Position numbers and translations under genes: made by a program. 40,435 nucleotides of DNA from Ichthyophthirius multifiliis (taxonomy: Eukaryota; Ciliophora; Oligohymenophorea; Hymenostomatida): the NCBI RefSeq assembly GCF_000220395.1, contig NW_004086422.1, positions 1 through 40,435 on the forward strand. The letters run 5' to 3'. The number at the start of each line of letters is the position of its first letter. Within the stretch, counting starts at the first letter, position 1. This document shows, in pieces, positions 1 through 10,821 of the stretch. The notes under the pieces were generated by a model that worked only from the letters and a program-made list of their open reading frames with translations, made no database searches and had not been told where the DNA came from.

Positions 1-1033
1 AAGTAAAAGCATATAAATTAATTATATTAAGTAAAAATAATATTAATATAAATATAAAAAATAAATATATATAAATTTATATATGTATATATATACATAT
101 AAATTATTATATTTATATATGTATTTTTTTTATATTAATACATGTTTATATACATTTTTATTTTATTTTATATATAATTTTAATTTTCTATAACTTTTAA
201 TTATTTATTTATTTTAAAAAAATTTTTTTTTAATAGCTTTTTTTTTATTTATTTTTTTAAAAATTTATTGTAATCATTATAATTATATTTATTTTTATTC
301 TAAAAAAAATTATATTTATTTATATTATATATAAAAAATTGCAATATATACTAAAATATTTTCTAATTATAATTTTATATTTTTATTGTATTTTTTTTTT
401 TAATTAATAAAAATTTAATTTTTAAAAATGTAAATTTAATATTTATTTAATATATTTCTATACATTATTAACTTTATAATTTTTAAAATATATAATGTAA
501 TCCTAAATGTTTATGATTAGAAATATTTTTTTTTAATATTATATTTTTATAATCAAAAAGATTTTTTTTAATTAATCACATAAATTATAATAAATACATA
601 TTAGATTTTATTTGATAATATTAATACATTCATTTTATATCTAATTAACTTTTTATTCATTTTTATTGCTAATTTAAATATGCATAATCACTTTTTTAAC
701 AAAAATAAATATTTTAACATACTTAATTTTAAACGAGAATTATATAATTTTTTTTTAATAAAAAAAAAAAAATCATTATTATTAATAATAAATGAATATA
801 ATTATAAAAATTATTTATTTAAAAAATATTTTATATTTATATTTTTAAATATTAATATTAAATATTTTCATAATTTATATATTTTTTATAAATAAATTTG
901 CATTTAATATATATTAAATAATAAATATTAATTGTATTTCCAGCTTTTTATATATAATAAATATTAATTAGATATAATTTTTTAATGCAAAATCTAAAAT
1001 ATTAATAAAATAATATATTTATAATTAATATAA

Positions 1034-1080
<47 letters not shown>

Positions 1081-1555
1081 AATAACTTAGATTATCTTAA
1101 AATAATAATAAATACATTAATATAAATTTTAAAATTATTTATTTTATAATTAATTCATAAAATTATAACTTAATATTTAATAATATAAATTTATTTAAAT
1201 TATGATATTATTTATATATTTTAGATCGCTCTAATTAAAATAAGTAATTAGTATAATATATATTTTTAAAAAATAAATGGAAAATCTCTACTAAAAACAC
1301 GTGTTTACATTTTTATTAATAATATAAAATATTATTTTATTTTAATAAAAAAACAAATTATAATGTTTTTATTATAAATTATTTATAGTTGAAAATAATT
1401 ATATTTAAAACATTTTATATATTTTAATTTTTAAAAAAAAAATTTATTAAAAGTCAAAAATATTAATAGTATAAATATTTTATTTTTTTATATAATAAAT
1501 TATAAAGTAAAACTAAATAAAGAATATATAATATTAAAATTAAAATATTATTCAT
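1..1555. other. AT-rich non-coding stretch
   Basis: No reading frame here keeps a normal amino-acid mix under the ciliate code. The stretch is dominated by A and T runs and contains a TA dinucleotide repeat. A 71-codon standard-code frame at 680-895 is almost all Asn, Ile, Lys, Phe and Tyr, which is what random AT sequence gives. I see no RNA gene and no telomeric G4T2/C4A2 repeats at the window edge. Confidence 0.6.
1042..1076. repeat. (TA)n microsatellite
   Basis: An uninterrupted run of TA dinucleotides of about 35 bases in intergenic DNA. Similar AT runs occur inside introns further along the window. Confidence 0.9.
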
Positions 1556-2728
1556 ATGATTTAAGATAATAACAAAATTTAAGAAAAGACAAATAACATT
1601 TCTGAAAATGAATCCACTGCTTCAGAAAAATCAGAAAAGTTTTCGATTCCTAATCCTAAATATAAAACAGCTATATGCATTACATTTTTAAGTAAATTTA
1701 TTAATATAATTTATTTTCTATTTTAAACAAATAAACTGTTTTTTCCTACTTTAAATAATAAAATAACAATATAAAAAAAAATAACTATTTAAAAAAATAA
1801 TCTTAAAAATTTCTTTGAATTTTAAATTTTTAACTATTTATTTTTTAAAGAAAATCTATGTACAAGAGGATAAAATTGTCATTTTGCACATGTATATAAA
1901 ATCATTAAAATTTTAATAAATTAACCTATAATTTTTTTTATATTAATATTAATATTATTATTTATAAAAAAGGGTGAAAATGAATTAAGAACTCCTTTGG
2001 ATGTAAAAAAAATAAAATATTTATTAAAGTAATAATATTAACAAAAAGAATTAACAGTACTTTTAGCAAGAAGAATAAATAATCAATAAAAATTTAAAAT
2101 GGCCATAATCTATTCCTATAAATTGTAATTATATTTTTTATAAATAAATTAGAATATTTTTATTTTTTTAGATAAAACAACTATTTGCAAATATTATTAA
2201 AAAGGTATTAAAAAATAAAATATTTTTTAACGAAAAAATATACAAAAAAGATGGAAAATGTAAATATAATCAAAACTGTAATTTTGCTCATAGTGAATAA
2301 GAAAAAAACTAAGTAAAAAACATATAAATAATATATAGATATCAATTATTTTATTTTAAAATAAGATATCGGAATAAGTTATATAAGAGATTAATAAGTA
2401 ACGTAGAGTTAATAAAAAAATTAATGTTGATAAACCTTATTAAAACTTCGCTATATATTAATAATACGTAATGTTATAATATTACTAATAATTAATGTAT
2501 TAATTTGCATTAACAAACTAAAATTATGTGTTAATCTAAGAATTTATCAAACAAATTGAATTTTAAAATTTAGATGAAAATATAAAAGTTGAACTTTCAT
2601 AAATTAAATAATTAAATGATTAGACTAAATTCAAAAAAGCAGTAAAGCTACTTAAAAAAATATGCTCAAGAGAAGAATCAACATAAAAAGAAAAGGAAAT
2701 ACTTAATTAACTTTAAAATTATAAATGA
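1556..2728 (+). CDS. Tandem CCCH zinc-finger protein
   Basis: Six exons give 243 residues: 1556-1691, 1851-1891, 1973-2002, 2058-2124, 2172-2204 plus 2251-2312, and 2366-2728 (TGA), with GT..AG introns whose phases all agree. Two CCCH fingers are seen. The first follows YKTAIC and has spacing C-x7-C-x5-C-x3-H, ending CHFAH and then GENELRTP. The second follows NYKTTIC with spacing C-x8-C-x5-C-x3-H, ending CNFAH. The YKT lead-in, the FAH ending and the GE(N)ELR tail are hallmarks of the TIS11/tristetraprolin-type finger, which in known members binds AU-rich single-stranded RNA and controls mRNA decay or translation. That role is inferred. The last exon is a Gln/Lys-rich, probably coiled tail. 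The start is the first in-frame ATG before an acidic, Ser/Asn-rich leader. Introns cut both fingers at the same relative place (see findings). Confidence 0.88.
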
Positions 2729-3020
2729 AAAAAAATTATTATATATTTATATATAAAGTGTGCGTATTTTTTAATTAAATTTTAGAGTTTTTAAATATAA
2801 AGATTAAGTTTATATTTTTTATTAAATTAAAACAATAAAAAATATTCATTTATTTTTTCAAAAACTACAATATTTATTATTTTTAGTAAATTCAATTTAT
2901 ATAAAATTTAAAATTCTATAAAATATACTTTTTTATAAGTAATTTATTTTATTTAAATAATATATTTAGTTTATAATAAAAAAATATTAAGATAATAAAT
3001 ACTAAAATAGATTTTCACTA
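2729..3020. other. Convergent intergenic spacer
   Basis: About 290 bases of AT sequence between the 3' ends of the CCCH gene and the cathepsin gene, which converge. No recognisable feature. Confidence 0.6.
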
Positions 3021-4067
3021 TCAATTCTCCTATTATTTTTTTTAAACAATTGGGTAACTCGCACAATCAGCTAACCCACACATATTTGTTCCTCTTTCAA
3101 TCAAAAAATATCCATTTATTCCCCATTCCGGTCCCCAGCTATTTTTGACAATATAATATAATTATCCACTAATACTAACCCCATATCCTACAGCTAAAAC
3201 CGCGTGATTAACATCGCTGGGTTATTAAGAACAACTAGGGCTTGAGTATACACCACTTCTATACTAAAAGAAATCATTATTAACTTAATAGGCTATAGAA
3301 ATAGGCCCTTCATTTGCTAATTTATATAAAAGTTCATTTTCATCTTAAAAAGTAATATTATATTATCCTTCTAATTTAGCGCTCACTTTTGAAGCGTCAA
3401 ATGTACAGTTTCTAGTAGCGGCCATATAGGGGTAATCTTTTTCACTTTCAAGCCCGCCATTATAGAAAATATATTCAAAAGCTTATGATGGTAAACCTCC
3501 TTTACATCCAAAGTTATTAAAATCTTAAGCACAGTCAATTAATTATTGTTCGGAAAGAATGGGAGGAGGATTTCCATTTTTAAGAGCCCAATGTGATTCT
3601 ACAGCTCCTGTAGTAGAAAATGACCAACATGAACCACAACTTCTTTGATTTTTTACAGAAGTAACGATTCCATATTATCTCCAATCTAATGCATCAGGAA
3701 TGCTGGTCATATTGTAATTTTTAAAAGGCTTAAATTATTTGTTTGTAGCCGAACAATTCTGAGGAGATGTATAGTGTGCTAATTCTTCTGGGAGGTAAAA
3801 TGTGAATTTGTTTATTCCCATTTAAAATGTAGAATTATGATTTTTGTTATGTTCGATTATTTATTGCAACCTTTATTTAAAAAAATTGTATCTGGGAAGA
3901 TTTTAATCAGTATAATTGTAATTATAGAACTCAAATATTTTAATTAAATCTGATTCTGAAGGTTTATATAAACCAAAAGTTATTAAGTCTTATAAAAGAT
4001 TAAGTTTAGTTTGATAAGTTATTAAGATAGTTAATATTAAGATAAAAATTATTATAAATTTTTACAT
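3021..4067 (-). CDS. Cathepsin H-like papain-family cysteine protease
   Basis: A single uninterrupted frame of 348 residues ending at TGA. It begins with a hydrophobic signal peptide (about residues 3-19) followed by a short I29-type propeptide (about 40-100). The mature papain-fold domain starts near 124 with IPDALDWR. Catalytic residues are all present: Gln141 of the oxyanion hole, Cys147 in GSCWSF, His288 in [11 protein letters not shown] and Asn309 in [10 protein letters not shown]. The sequence is closest to cathepsin H: LSEQQLIDCAQDFNNFGC, the PSQAFEYI segment, and [13 protein letters not shown] at the end. PQNCSAT at 102-108, just before the mature domain, matches the octapeptide mini-chain that in mammalian cathepsin H fills the S2 cleft side and makes the enzyme an aminopeptidase. 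It is expected in lysosomes/phagosomes or secreted. Codon use is less AT-biased than around it, typical of a well-expressed gene. Confidence 0.97.
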
Positions 4068-4514
4068 ATATACTATTTATTATTTAGTTCTAATATTTTT
4101 TATTTATTATTAAAATAATATATTATAAATTATAATTATCTATTTAAATGATTTAAATTATATTGTTTTTTACTTTTTATATTTAAATAAAAATTAGTTT
4201 TAATATTTATATTTTTAAATTTAAATTATAATAATTATTAATTTTTTTGATGTAATTATATATTATTTATAGATTTAATATATTGATTTAATATTCATTA
4301 TAATATTTTCATTTTTTTGCTAAATAAAAAAATAATATACTATGTGTAATTTATAAATAATTTAAAATGAAAAAAACATTAAATTTAAATTACAAAAAAA
4401 AATATTTTTAAAATATATAATATATAAATAAAATATAGAGAGAGGAAAAAAAAATATTTAATATTTATAAAAATTAAAAAAAGATATTCGATTCTATATA
4501 TTTAATATAAATAC
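4068..4514. other. AT-rich spacer
   Basis: Lies between the start of the cathepsin gene and the end of the next minus-strand gene. It should hold the cathepsin promoter, but no motif stands out in the AT background. Confidence 0.5.
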
Positions 4515-4668
4515 TCAATTTAATTAAATTTTTTTATTATTACATTTTTTAATTTACACATCATTGAAAAACGGTTTAGTTAATTTTTTTACAATAATTT
4601 TAGATTTTTGAATACTTTTTGATATTTTACTAATTCCTAAAGAATTATTATTATTATTATTATTATTA

Positions 4669-4703
<35 letters not shown>

Positions 4704-5384
4704 TATGTTTTTTTATTAAAAATTAGTATTATTTCTTTAAATATTCAACTTTGAAACAGTATTGCATCTACCTATTTATCTATTATTAATATCCATACTT
4801 TTATTTACTGATAAGTTTCTTTAATTACATACTAAAGGTAAATTTTTATTTACAGAAGCAGGCTTTTTTGTACTAAACGATCTATATTATTGTTATTATT
4901 ATTATTATTATTATTATGGTGTTTTTTATTAATTTGAAATAAAAAGTTGATTTTGTTAAAATAACTAGTTATAAAAGTCATTTAATCTATTATCTAAATT
5001 AAAGTTTGTGATCTAAGTTTTGCTTTCTTTTGGAAGTTAAGATATACAATTTTTAGCTTCTGCATATTTTTACTGAATTTTTCGAATAGAAGATGATATT
5101 GTCTCATCTAATTCTTATAATATATTTTTTCCTTATTATAATTTTTATGCATTATTATTTTCTTTTACGATTTTTTCTAATAAATTTTCCTTGTTTACAT
5201 CAAATGATTCTTATTTTTGGATATTTTAAAACATCTATTCTTGCTAAAATTCTGCTATTATTTATTATATTTTATCTTATGTATCTATATTATAATTTAG
5301 TGGAGAGTCGTTTATTTTTAAAGATTATTTTACAATTGTTTTTTAAATTGTTTTTGGTGATTCATGGCCATTATGTTCAATCAT
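4515..5384 (-). CDS. Gln/Asn-rich coiled protein, function unknown
   Basis: An intron-less frame of 289 residues from ATG at 5384 to TGA at 4515, open only under the ciliate code. The N-terminal half (about 25-170) is rich in Glu, Lys and Gln with heptad-like spacing, for example LLEKIVKENNNAQKL and ELDETISSSIRKIQ, suggesting a coiled coil. A run of about nine Gln written mostly as TAA follows, then a basic Ser/Asn stretch, then a long Asn run (about 20 residues, AAT repeats at 4645-4703) and a basic tail ending VKKLTKPFFND. I do not recognise a family. Plain low-complexity runs of this kind are common in ciliate proteins. A standard-code frame at 5093-5404 on the other strand is a shadow of this gene. 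Confidence 0.75.
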
Positions 5385-6309
5385 CTTTTGTTTATATTTT
5401 TTAATTATAGATTATAAATGTAATATTATTATTAATATATATATTTTCAATTAGAAATTAATAATATATATATATATATAAATTTTAATTTTAAATAGAA
5501 AAAAATAATAAGAAAATTATATAAATAATTATAAATTTAAATTTTAATTATTTAATAGATTAATAACTGAATATTTTGTATTTTCGATTAAAAAATTTGA
5601 TAAAAGGATAATAAAAATATAAATTTAAATAAATGATAAAAATAAAGAAAATAAAAATGAAATATTATAATATTAAAGATTTAAAATAAATAAAAATATA
5701 TAAAAATAATATATTATATTTCTAAAAAATAATAATAATTAAAAAATATATTAAAAAAAAATATTTATATATATATTAATAAAATAGTATTTTTTATATA
5801 TAAATATATATAAGTAAATATATATTATATATATACTAATATAATATTTTTATTATTATTTAAAAATATAAAAATAATAATATATATATAATATTTATAT
5901 TAATTAAAATATATTTATATTAATATATATTTATAAATTTTATATTTATTACTTATTATTTATGTTTAGTTTTTAATATTATTGATTATATTTTTTTTTA
6001 TTATAAACTATTTTTTCTTAAATTATTTTTTATATGTAAATTTATTTGAAATATTTAAATAAAAATTCTAAATTTAAATATTAATTTTTAAAGTAAAAGT
6101 TGTTTATAATGATTATAATTATATTTAAAAATATTTCATTATTTTTAAATAATTTTAAGATTATATTTCTAAATTACATAAAATAATTTAATATTTCAAA
6201 ACAAATATACAATTTACTTCCTTAAATAACCTTTATTATATATTTTTCATTTTTTTTTCAAAATTTACTTTATTTTTTTACTAAAAAATTTATAATTAAT
6301 AATTTATTT
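5385..6309. other. AT-rich non-coding stretch
   Basis: Mostly A/T runs and TA repeats. Frames lacking TGA run through it, but their composition is that of random AT sequence. No feature recognised. Confidence 0.55.
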
Positions 6310-6486
6310 GTTTATTTTTCCATTTTCTGGCTTAATTAAAGAGTTGGAAGGATAGCGAGTTTACTTTTTTGCTACCTTCAATAAATACACGACATTAATA
6401 ATACCTTTTGAATAATCTGTAAGTTAACAGTTTTTTTAAACTAATATAAAGGCATACTATTTGTTTTTAAGAGATCTAGAGATCAT
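6310..6486 (-). CDS. Possible small gene or gene fragment
   Basis: On the minus strand an ATG at 6486 begins MISRSLKNKQ, a 41-nt GT..AG intron (6417-6457) would follow, and exon 2 reads LFKRYYQCRVFIEGSKKVNS and then SLSFQLFNQARKWKNKQ. The composition (Cys, Arg, Gly, Trp, Ser) is unlike the surrounding AT noise, so it is probably coding now or was once. Without the intron the same exon-2 frame is also open upstream but has no ATG. The frame then runs on into AT-rich sequence with no clear end, so the 3' boundary is a guess. Family not recognised. Confidence 0.4.
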
Positions 6487-6687
6487 TTGATTTCTTCTTT
6501 AATTTATTATTATTTTTGTTTGAAATTTTTTTATAATTATTTTTAGTGAAAATTTTTATTTTTAAAAATTCCTTTTTTATGGTTAATTTTACCAATTAGT
6601 TTTTTTTGTTTATTTTCAATAATTTTCAAGTGTTATTTTTAATTAATTATTAAAAACAATGTGTTTGTTTGAGGCTTTTTTTTTAAG

Positions 6688-6742
6688 ACTGTATAAAAGA
6701 ATAATTAATAATACAGTATTAATTAGACTATATAAAAGCAGT
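6688..6742. repeat. Short imperfect direct repeat
   Basis: AGACTGTATAAAAG near 6688 and AGACTATATAAAAG near 6726 are near copies spaced about 36 bases apart, separated by a palindromic AATTAATAATACAGTATTAATT-like block. No known element is matched. Confidence 0.4.
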
Positions 6743-7038
6743 TAATTTTCTTTAGTTTTTCTCTATAACTAATATTAATAAAAAAAAATTTAATTGTTTT
6801 TTTTTTTTTTAATAGAAGATATAAAGAAAATCCAATCAAAAAATAGAATAATTTAATTTAATTTAATTTAAAAATTTCATTTTTTATTTAAACTAATTAT
6901 ATCCATATTTTTTTTAGAATTTTCCTTTATAATTTGTATTAAAAAAAAACCACTAAATTTTTATTTTTCTTTAATAAATTTTAAAAAAATAATAATACTA
7001 ATACACAAATATTAAAAAAATCAAATTATTTATAGAAA

Positions 7039-7980
7039 ATGAATTAATAAGAAATCTATGATGAATTAATAATACAAGAAAGTTCTTAATCTGTAAATTG
7101 GTTTGTTTCAAAGAATATTTATTAGGTCATTTTTTTAAGTAAAAATTATGTTGGGAATGATATTGTTTTGTAATTATACAAAAATCTATTTTACAGTATT
7201 AAGTATAAGAATATGAAAAAAATAAACAAAGGATAACATGCAAAATACTTAGAAAATTATTTATTCTAATTTTAATATCCCAGATTAATAAATTAAAAAA
7301 TAAATTCCTATAAATATTAATTCTAAAAATAAAAAATATTGAAAAATAATAGCTTTATTAATCAGCTTATTAAAATTTGATAGAAGTTTACAGTTCCAAA
7401 TCAATTAAAACTTATTTGTAATTTTACATAAAATGATATCTAGAAAATTTTTGAATGAAAAAATACAACCATACAATAAAAAAATAGGAGCACCTTCTAA
7501 AATACCAGAAGAAATAAAAGATTATATTTTATAAAATACTGAAGATATCCTAAAAAGAATTAAAGCTGTTAAAAAATTTATAAGCAATTATTGAAAAGAT
7601 TTAATTTATAAGAAAATGTATTCAAGATAAATACTTTGTACTCATTTTTAAAAAAATAAAGAAATATAAGATATAAATATGTAAGCATATGTAAACCTGA
7701 TATGGATTATTAAAATTAATAGAAGCAAAGATATGTATTTGCTTTAGAAATTATTAGCGCACTTATTGATGGATTTATTCAAATTTATATCGATGAAACT
7801 GAAGTATAGATTAGTAAACTATGAAGTATAAATTAATTCCAAAAGAAAAATATATATATAGCAAACGAAGAAAATTCTTAAAATATAACAATTTTAAGAG
7901 TAATAACTAAGTATTATGAAATTCTGTCAAATGTTTTTTAAAAAAAATATGTGTGAATCAGAATGTTTATAAAAATTCTT
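7039..7980 (+). pseudogene. Tc1/mariner-like transposase remnant
   Basis: The best-preserved part begins at 7434 with MISRKFLNEK, then a basic turn and GAPSKIPEEIKDYIL, which resembles the helix-turn-helix linker of Tc1/IS630-type transposases. After a TGA the match resumes in another frame near 7735-7810 with FALEIISALIDGF and IYIDET, the conserved block holding the first Asp of the DDE/D triad. A second TGA follows, then KKNIYIANEENSQNITILRV, matching the block downstream of that Asp. There are thus at least two stops and one frame change, and the C-terminal catalytic residues are missing, so the copy is dead. The 7039-7430 part (MNQQEIYDELIIQ..., with a possible intron 7121-7198) may be a separate fragment. 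I found no terminal inverted repeats. The family call rests on short motifs and is moderate. Confidence 0.55.
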
Positions 7981-9540
7981 ATTTAAAATTTAAAATATAT
8001 GTAAATTAAATTATATATATATATTTATATATTAATTTATATTTATATATTTATATATTTATAAATTCTTATATTTAATATAATTTATCTTCTAATATAG
8101 ATTATATTAAAAACATATAAATAGTTTTAAATATTTTTTTAAAGTTTAAATAAATATATCTATTAATAATTTGTTGAAGAAACTTTATTATTAAATAGCT
8201 TTTTATAGAGATTATATTATAGACATTATAATATAAAATTAATTTATTAAATAATTTCTCTTATTTTTACAAAATTTTTAATATATAAAAGAATCTAATC
8301 TTTTTAATAATATGCTTAATTTATAAATATAATTCAAAATTTAATATATTTATAATAATATATCACGAAAACTATATATCATGATAATGTTTTCATAAAT
8401 AATATACTTAAAAACAAAAAATTTAATCTTTATAAAATAAAATAAAATAAAATAAAATATAAATTAATTTTTTAAAAAAAAATATATTCGAATTAAAATA
8501 TTTCAAAAATTTCAAAAAAAGTAAAATTATTTATTGATTTCAAATAATATAAAAATAAATAATTTATTTAAAGAAATTAATTTAAATTTATTTACAAATA
8601 AAAAATTTAAAACATACTTAATACTATATATACATAATAATATGATCTTAATTTTAAATAAAAATAATACAGTAAATTTAATTAAAATAACAAAAAAAAA
8701 TATATTAAACAAGTTTTAATATTAATTTTTTGTAAACATATTTTTAATGAAAAATTATAAAAAATTAATAATATATTTATAAAAAAATAATAAATATTTA
8801 AAATTAAAAAAAGCTTATTTTTTTTTTAAATATTTTTTTTTTTATTATTTTTTTATTATAAATTTTATATTTTAATTATGTTTTTCATGCAATAGAATAT
8901 CGACAAATAAAAAACGATTACGCTTATAATAATTAACAATTATGAAAAGGATATAGTTTATTTGCTCAAATAAAAAATTGAAATTGTAAATAAAAATATA
9001 AAATATAAAATAAGATTTATATTATTATATTTTAAAAATAATATCTTTTTATAAAAATATTATTAAAATTAAATATGATAATAAACAATTAATTGAATAT
9101 ATTATGCTTTTTGAATATTAATAGTAATTATAAAAAAAAAAAAAAAAAATATATATCAATCCGTTTAAATAAAAAAATGTATATCTTAAATATAAAATAT
9201 TTTATTTAAAAATAAAAATAAAAAATAGTATTATTTTTTATTTTTATTTAGATATTTTATTAAATTAAAATATAGAAAATATGTATCTTATTTAGACTAT
9301 TAATAAAAACTGTATAAAAATTAAAAAAAAAATTATTAAAATAAAATTCAAATTTAAAATAAATTAAAATATATATAAAAACAAATAAATTTTTTAATAA
9401 AAAAAAACATAATAATTATTATATAATATAAAATAAAATATTAATTTTATATATTAATAAAAATAAATAAAAAAATATATTTTAGTAAATTATATATTTT
9501 AATAAGAAAAAATAATAAAATAAAAAAATATAATATAAAA
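7981..9540. other. AT-rich non-coding stretch
   Basis: Nearly pure A/T, with overlapping standard-code frames of about 60 codons on both strands at 8527-8719 that are compositional artefacts. A short patch at 8880-8955 (CATGCAATAGAATATCGACA...) is slightly richer in C and G, but I could assign it to no gene or RNA. Confidence 0.5.
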
Positions 9541-9573
9541 TCATTTTAATTAACTATTTTATTAATGTTATTA

Positions 9574-9617
<44 letters not shown>

Positions 9618-10365
9618 TTTATTACTATTATTATTATTTTTTTCTTTTTTCAATTTCTTATAGTATTTATTATTCTAATTCTTATTCATTATTTTCATTT
9701 TTATTTTCTTAAACTTCATTTTTATATTCAAATTTCTAAACCTAATCTTCATTTCCTTAAATTACAGCTTTTAATAATTCATCATTTTCAATATATACAA
9801 AATTTTTATCAATAACAATTCTCATATTTTTATATTCTTATCCTTCTTCTCCTAAAACATAAATAACAATAATTTATACATTTTTTTTATTTTCTTATTT
9901 TAATTAAGATGCTTCTAAAAACTTGATATTTTTTATTTATGTATTTATAATTTAACCACTCAAAGTAATTATTTTTATTTTTTTTATATCTTTATTCAAT
10001 ACTATCTCATCAATTAATTATCTCGTATACAATTTACCTATTCTAAAGCCTATAAGTTAATTCATAGACATAAATAGAGGTATTACTACTGCATATTAGT
10101 GTACAAATGCATAAGTTAAATATGATAAGCCTAACCATATAGATGAATAAGCTAACCTCATTTGAATTCTAAATTATAAGTCTTTTACCCCTATTTCATT
10201 TTTATATATTGTAAAATTAGAAAAATCTTTTTTTTATATTTGTTTCTCTTCATCTCCTTTTTGGTTTAATTGATTTATAAAAGATTAACTAAAATATGTG
10301 TTATTGACTTGTAAAAATTTTAAGTTTGTTTATTTTTTAAATATAAATGATGTTTTTTTTAACAT
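9541..10365 (-). CDS. Two-helix membrane protein with basic N-terminus, unknown
   Basis: One exon of 274 residues, ATG at 10365 to TGA at 9541. The first about 30 residues (MLKKTSFIFKKQTNLKFLQV...YFSQSF) are basic, hydroxylated and free of acidic residues, as in mitochondrial presequences. After a charged linker comes NEIGVKDLQFRIQMR, then two hydrophobic helices at about 71-87 and 90-106 joined by a short turn (YAFVHQY), forming a hairpin. A soluble, mostly beta/alpha region follows (about 115-200), and the C-terminus is a Glu/Gln-rich tail with a long Gln run written as TAA. The layout recalls small mitochondrial inner-membrane assembly proteins of the TMEM70/TMEM186/TMEM223 type, but the likeness is of shape only and I would not name it. 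Confidence 0.78.
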
Positions 10366-10821
10366 TTTTTTTAATATAAGAAAATTATATAATTTTTTAA
10401 AAATTTTTTTATAAAAAAAAAATCTTTTTTTTTTTTGTTTTTTTTTAATAATAAACAAATTTAATTTATATTTTTTAATATTTATTTATTTTTTTGTATT
10501 TTATTAATTTTTCTATGCTAATTTATATATTATTTTATCCGCCAATTTAAATTAGAATTATATATAGTGCTTATACAAACAATACTTATAAAAATTATTT
10601 TTTTCTTTAAAATTCAAATAAACAATAAACAATAAAAAAAAATAAGAAATGGAAATAAATTCTTTATAACATGTTTTATCTAAAAAAAAGAATAATTCAG
10701 ATAATAAATTCGTTAAAAAAAATCTATATAACAATTTGCAAAAATAAGATTTCCTATATAACAAAATCAATGTGATTTTTAAAAAGAAGAATTAAATAAT
10801 TAATTCGAATTTATAAATTAA
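10366..10821. other. Divergent promoter region
   Basis: About 450 bases between the divergently transcribed membrane-protein gene and the importin-like gene; both promoters must lie here. A standard-code frame at 10558-10770 has low-complexity composition and is dismissed. Confidence 0.55.

Noticed and set aside
680-895. 71-codon standard-code frame
   Set aside because: Composition is that of random AT sequence (Asn, Lys, Phe, Ile, Tyr), it ends at TAA, which is not a stop here, and nothing resembles a protein.
5093-5404. Hydrophobic plus-strand frame
   Set aside because: Antisense shadow of the Gln/Asn-rich gene at 4515-5384, whose frame has normal composition.
8527-8719. Overlapping frames on both strands
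   Set aside because: The two frames mirror each other as expected for A/T-only sequence; no normal residue mix on either strand.
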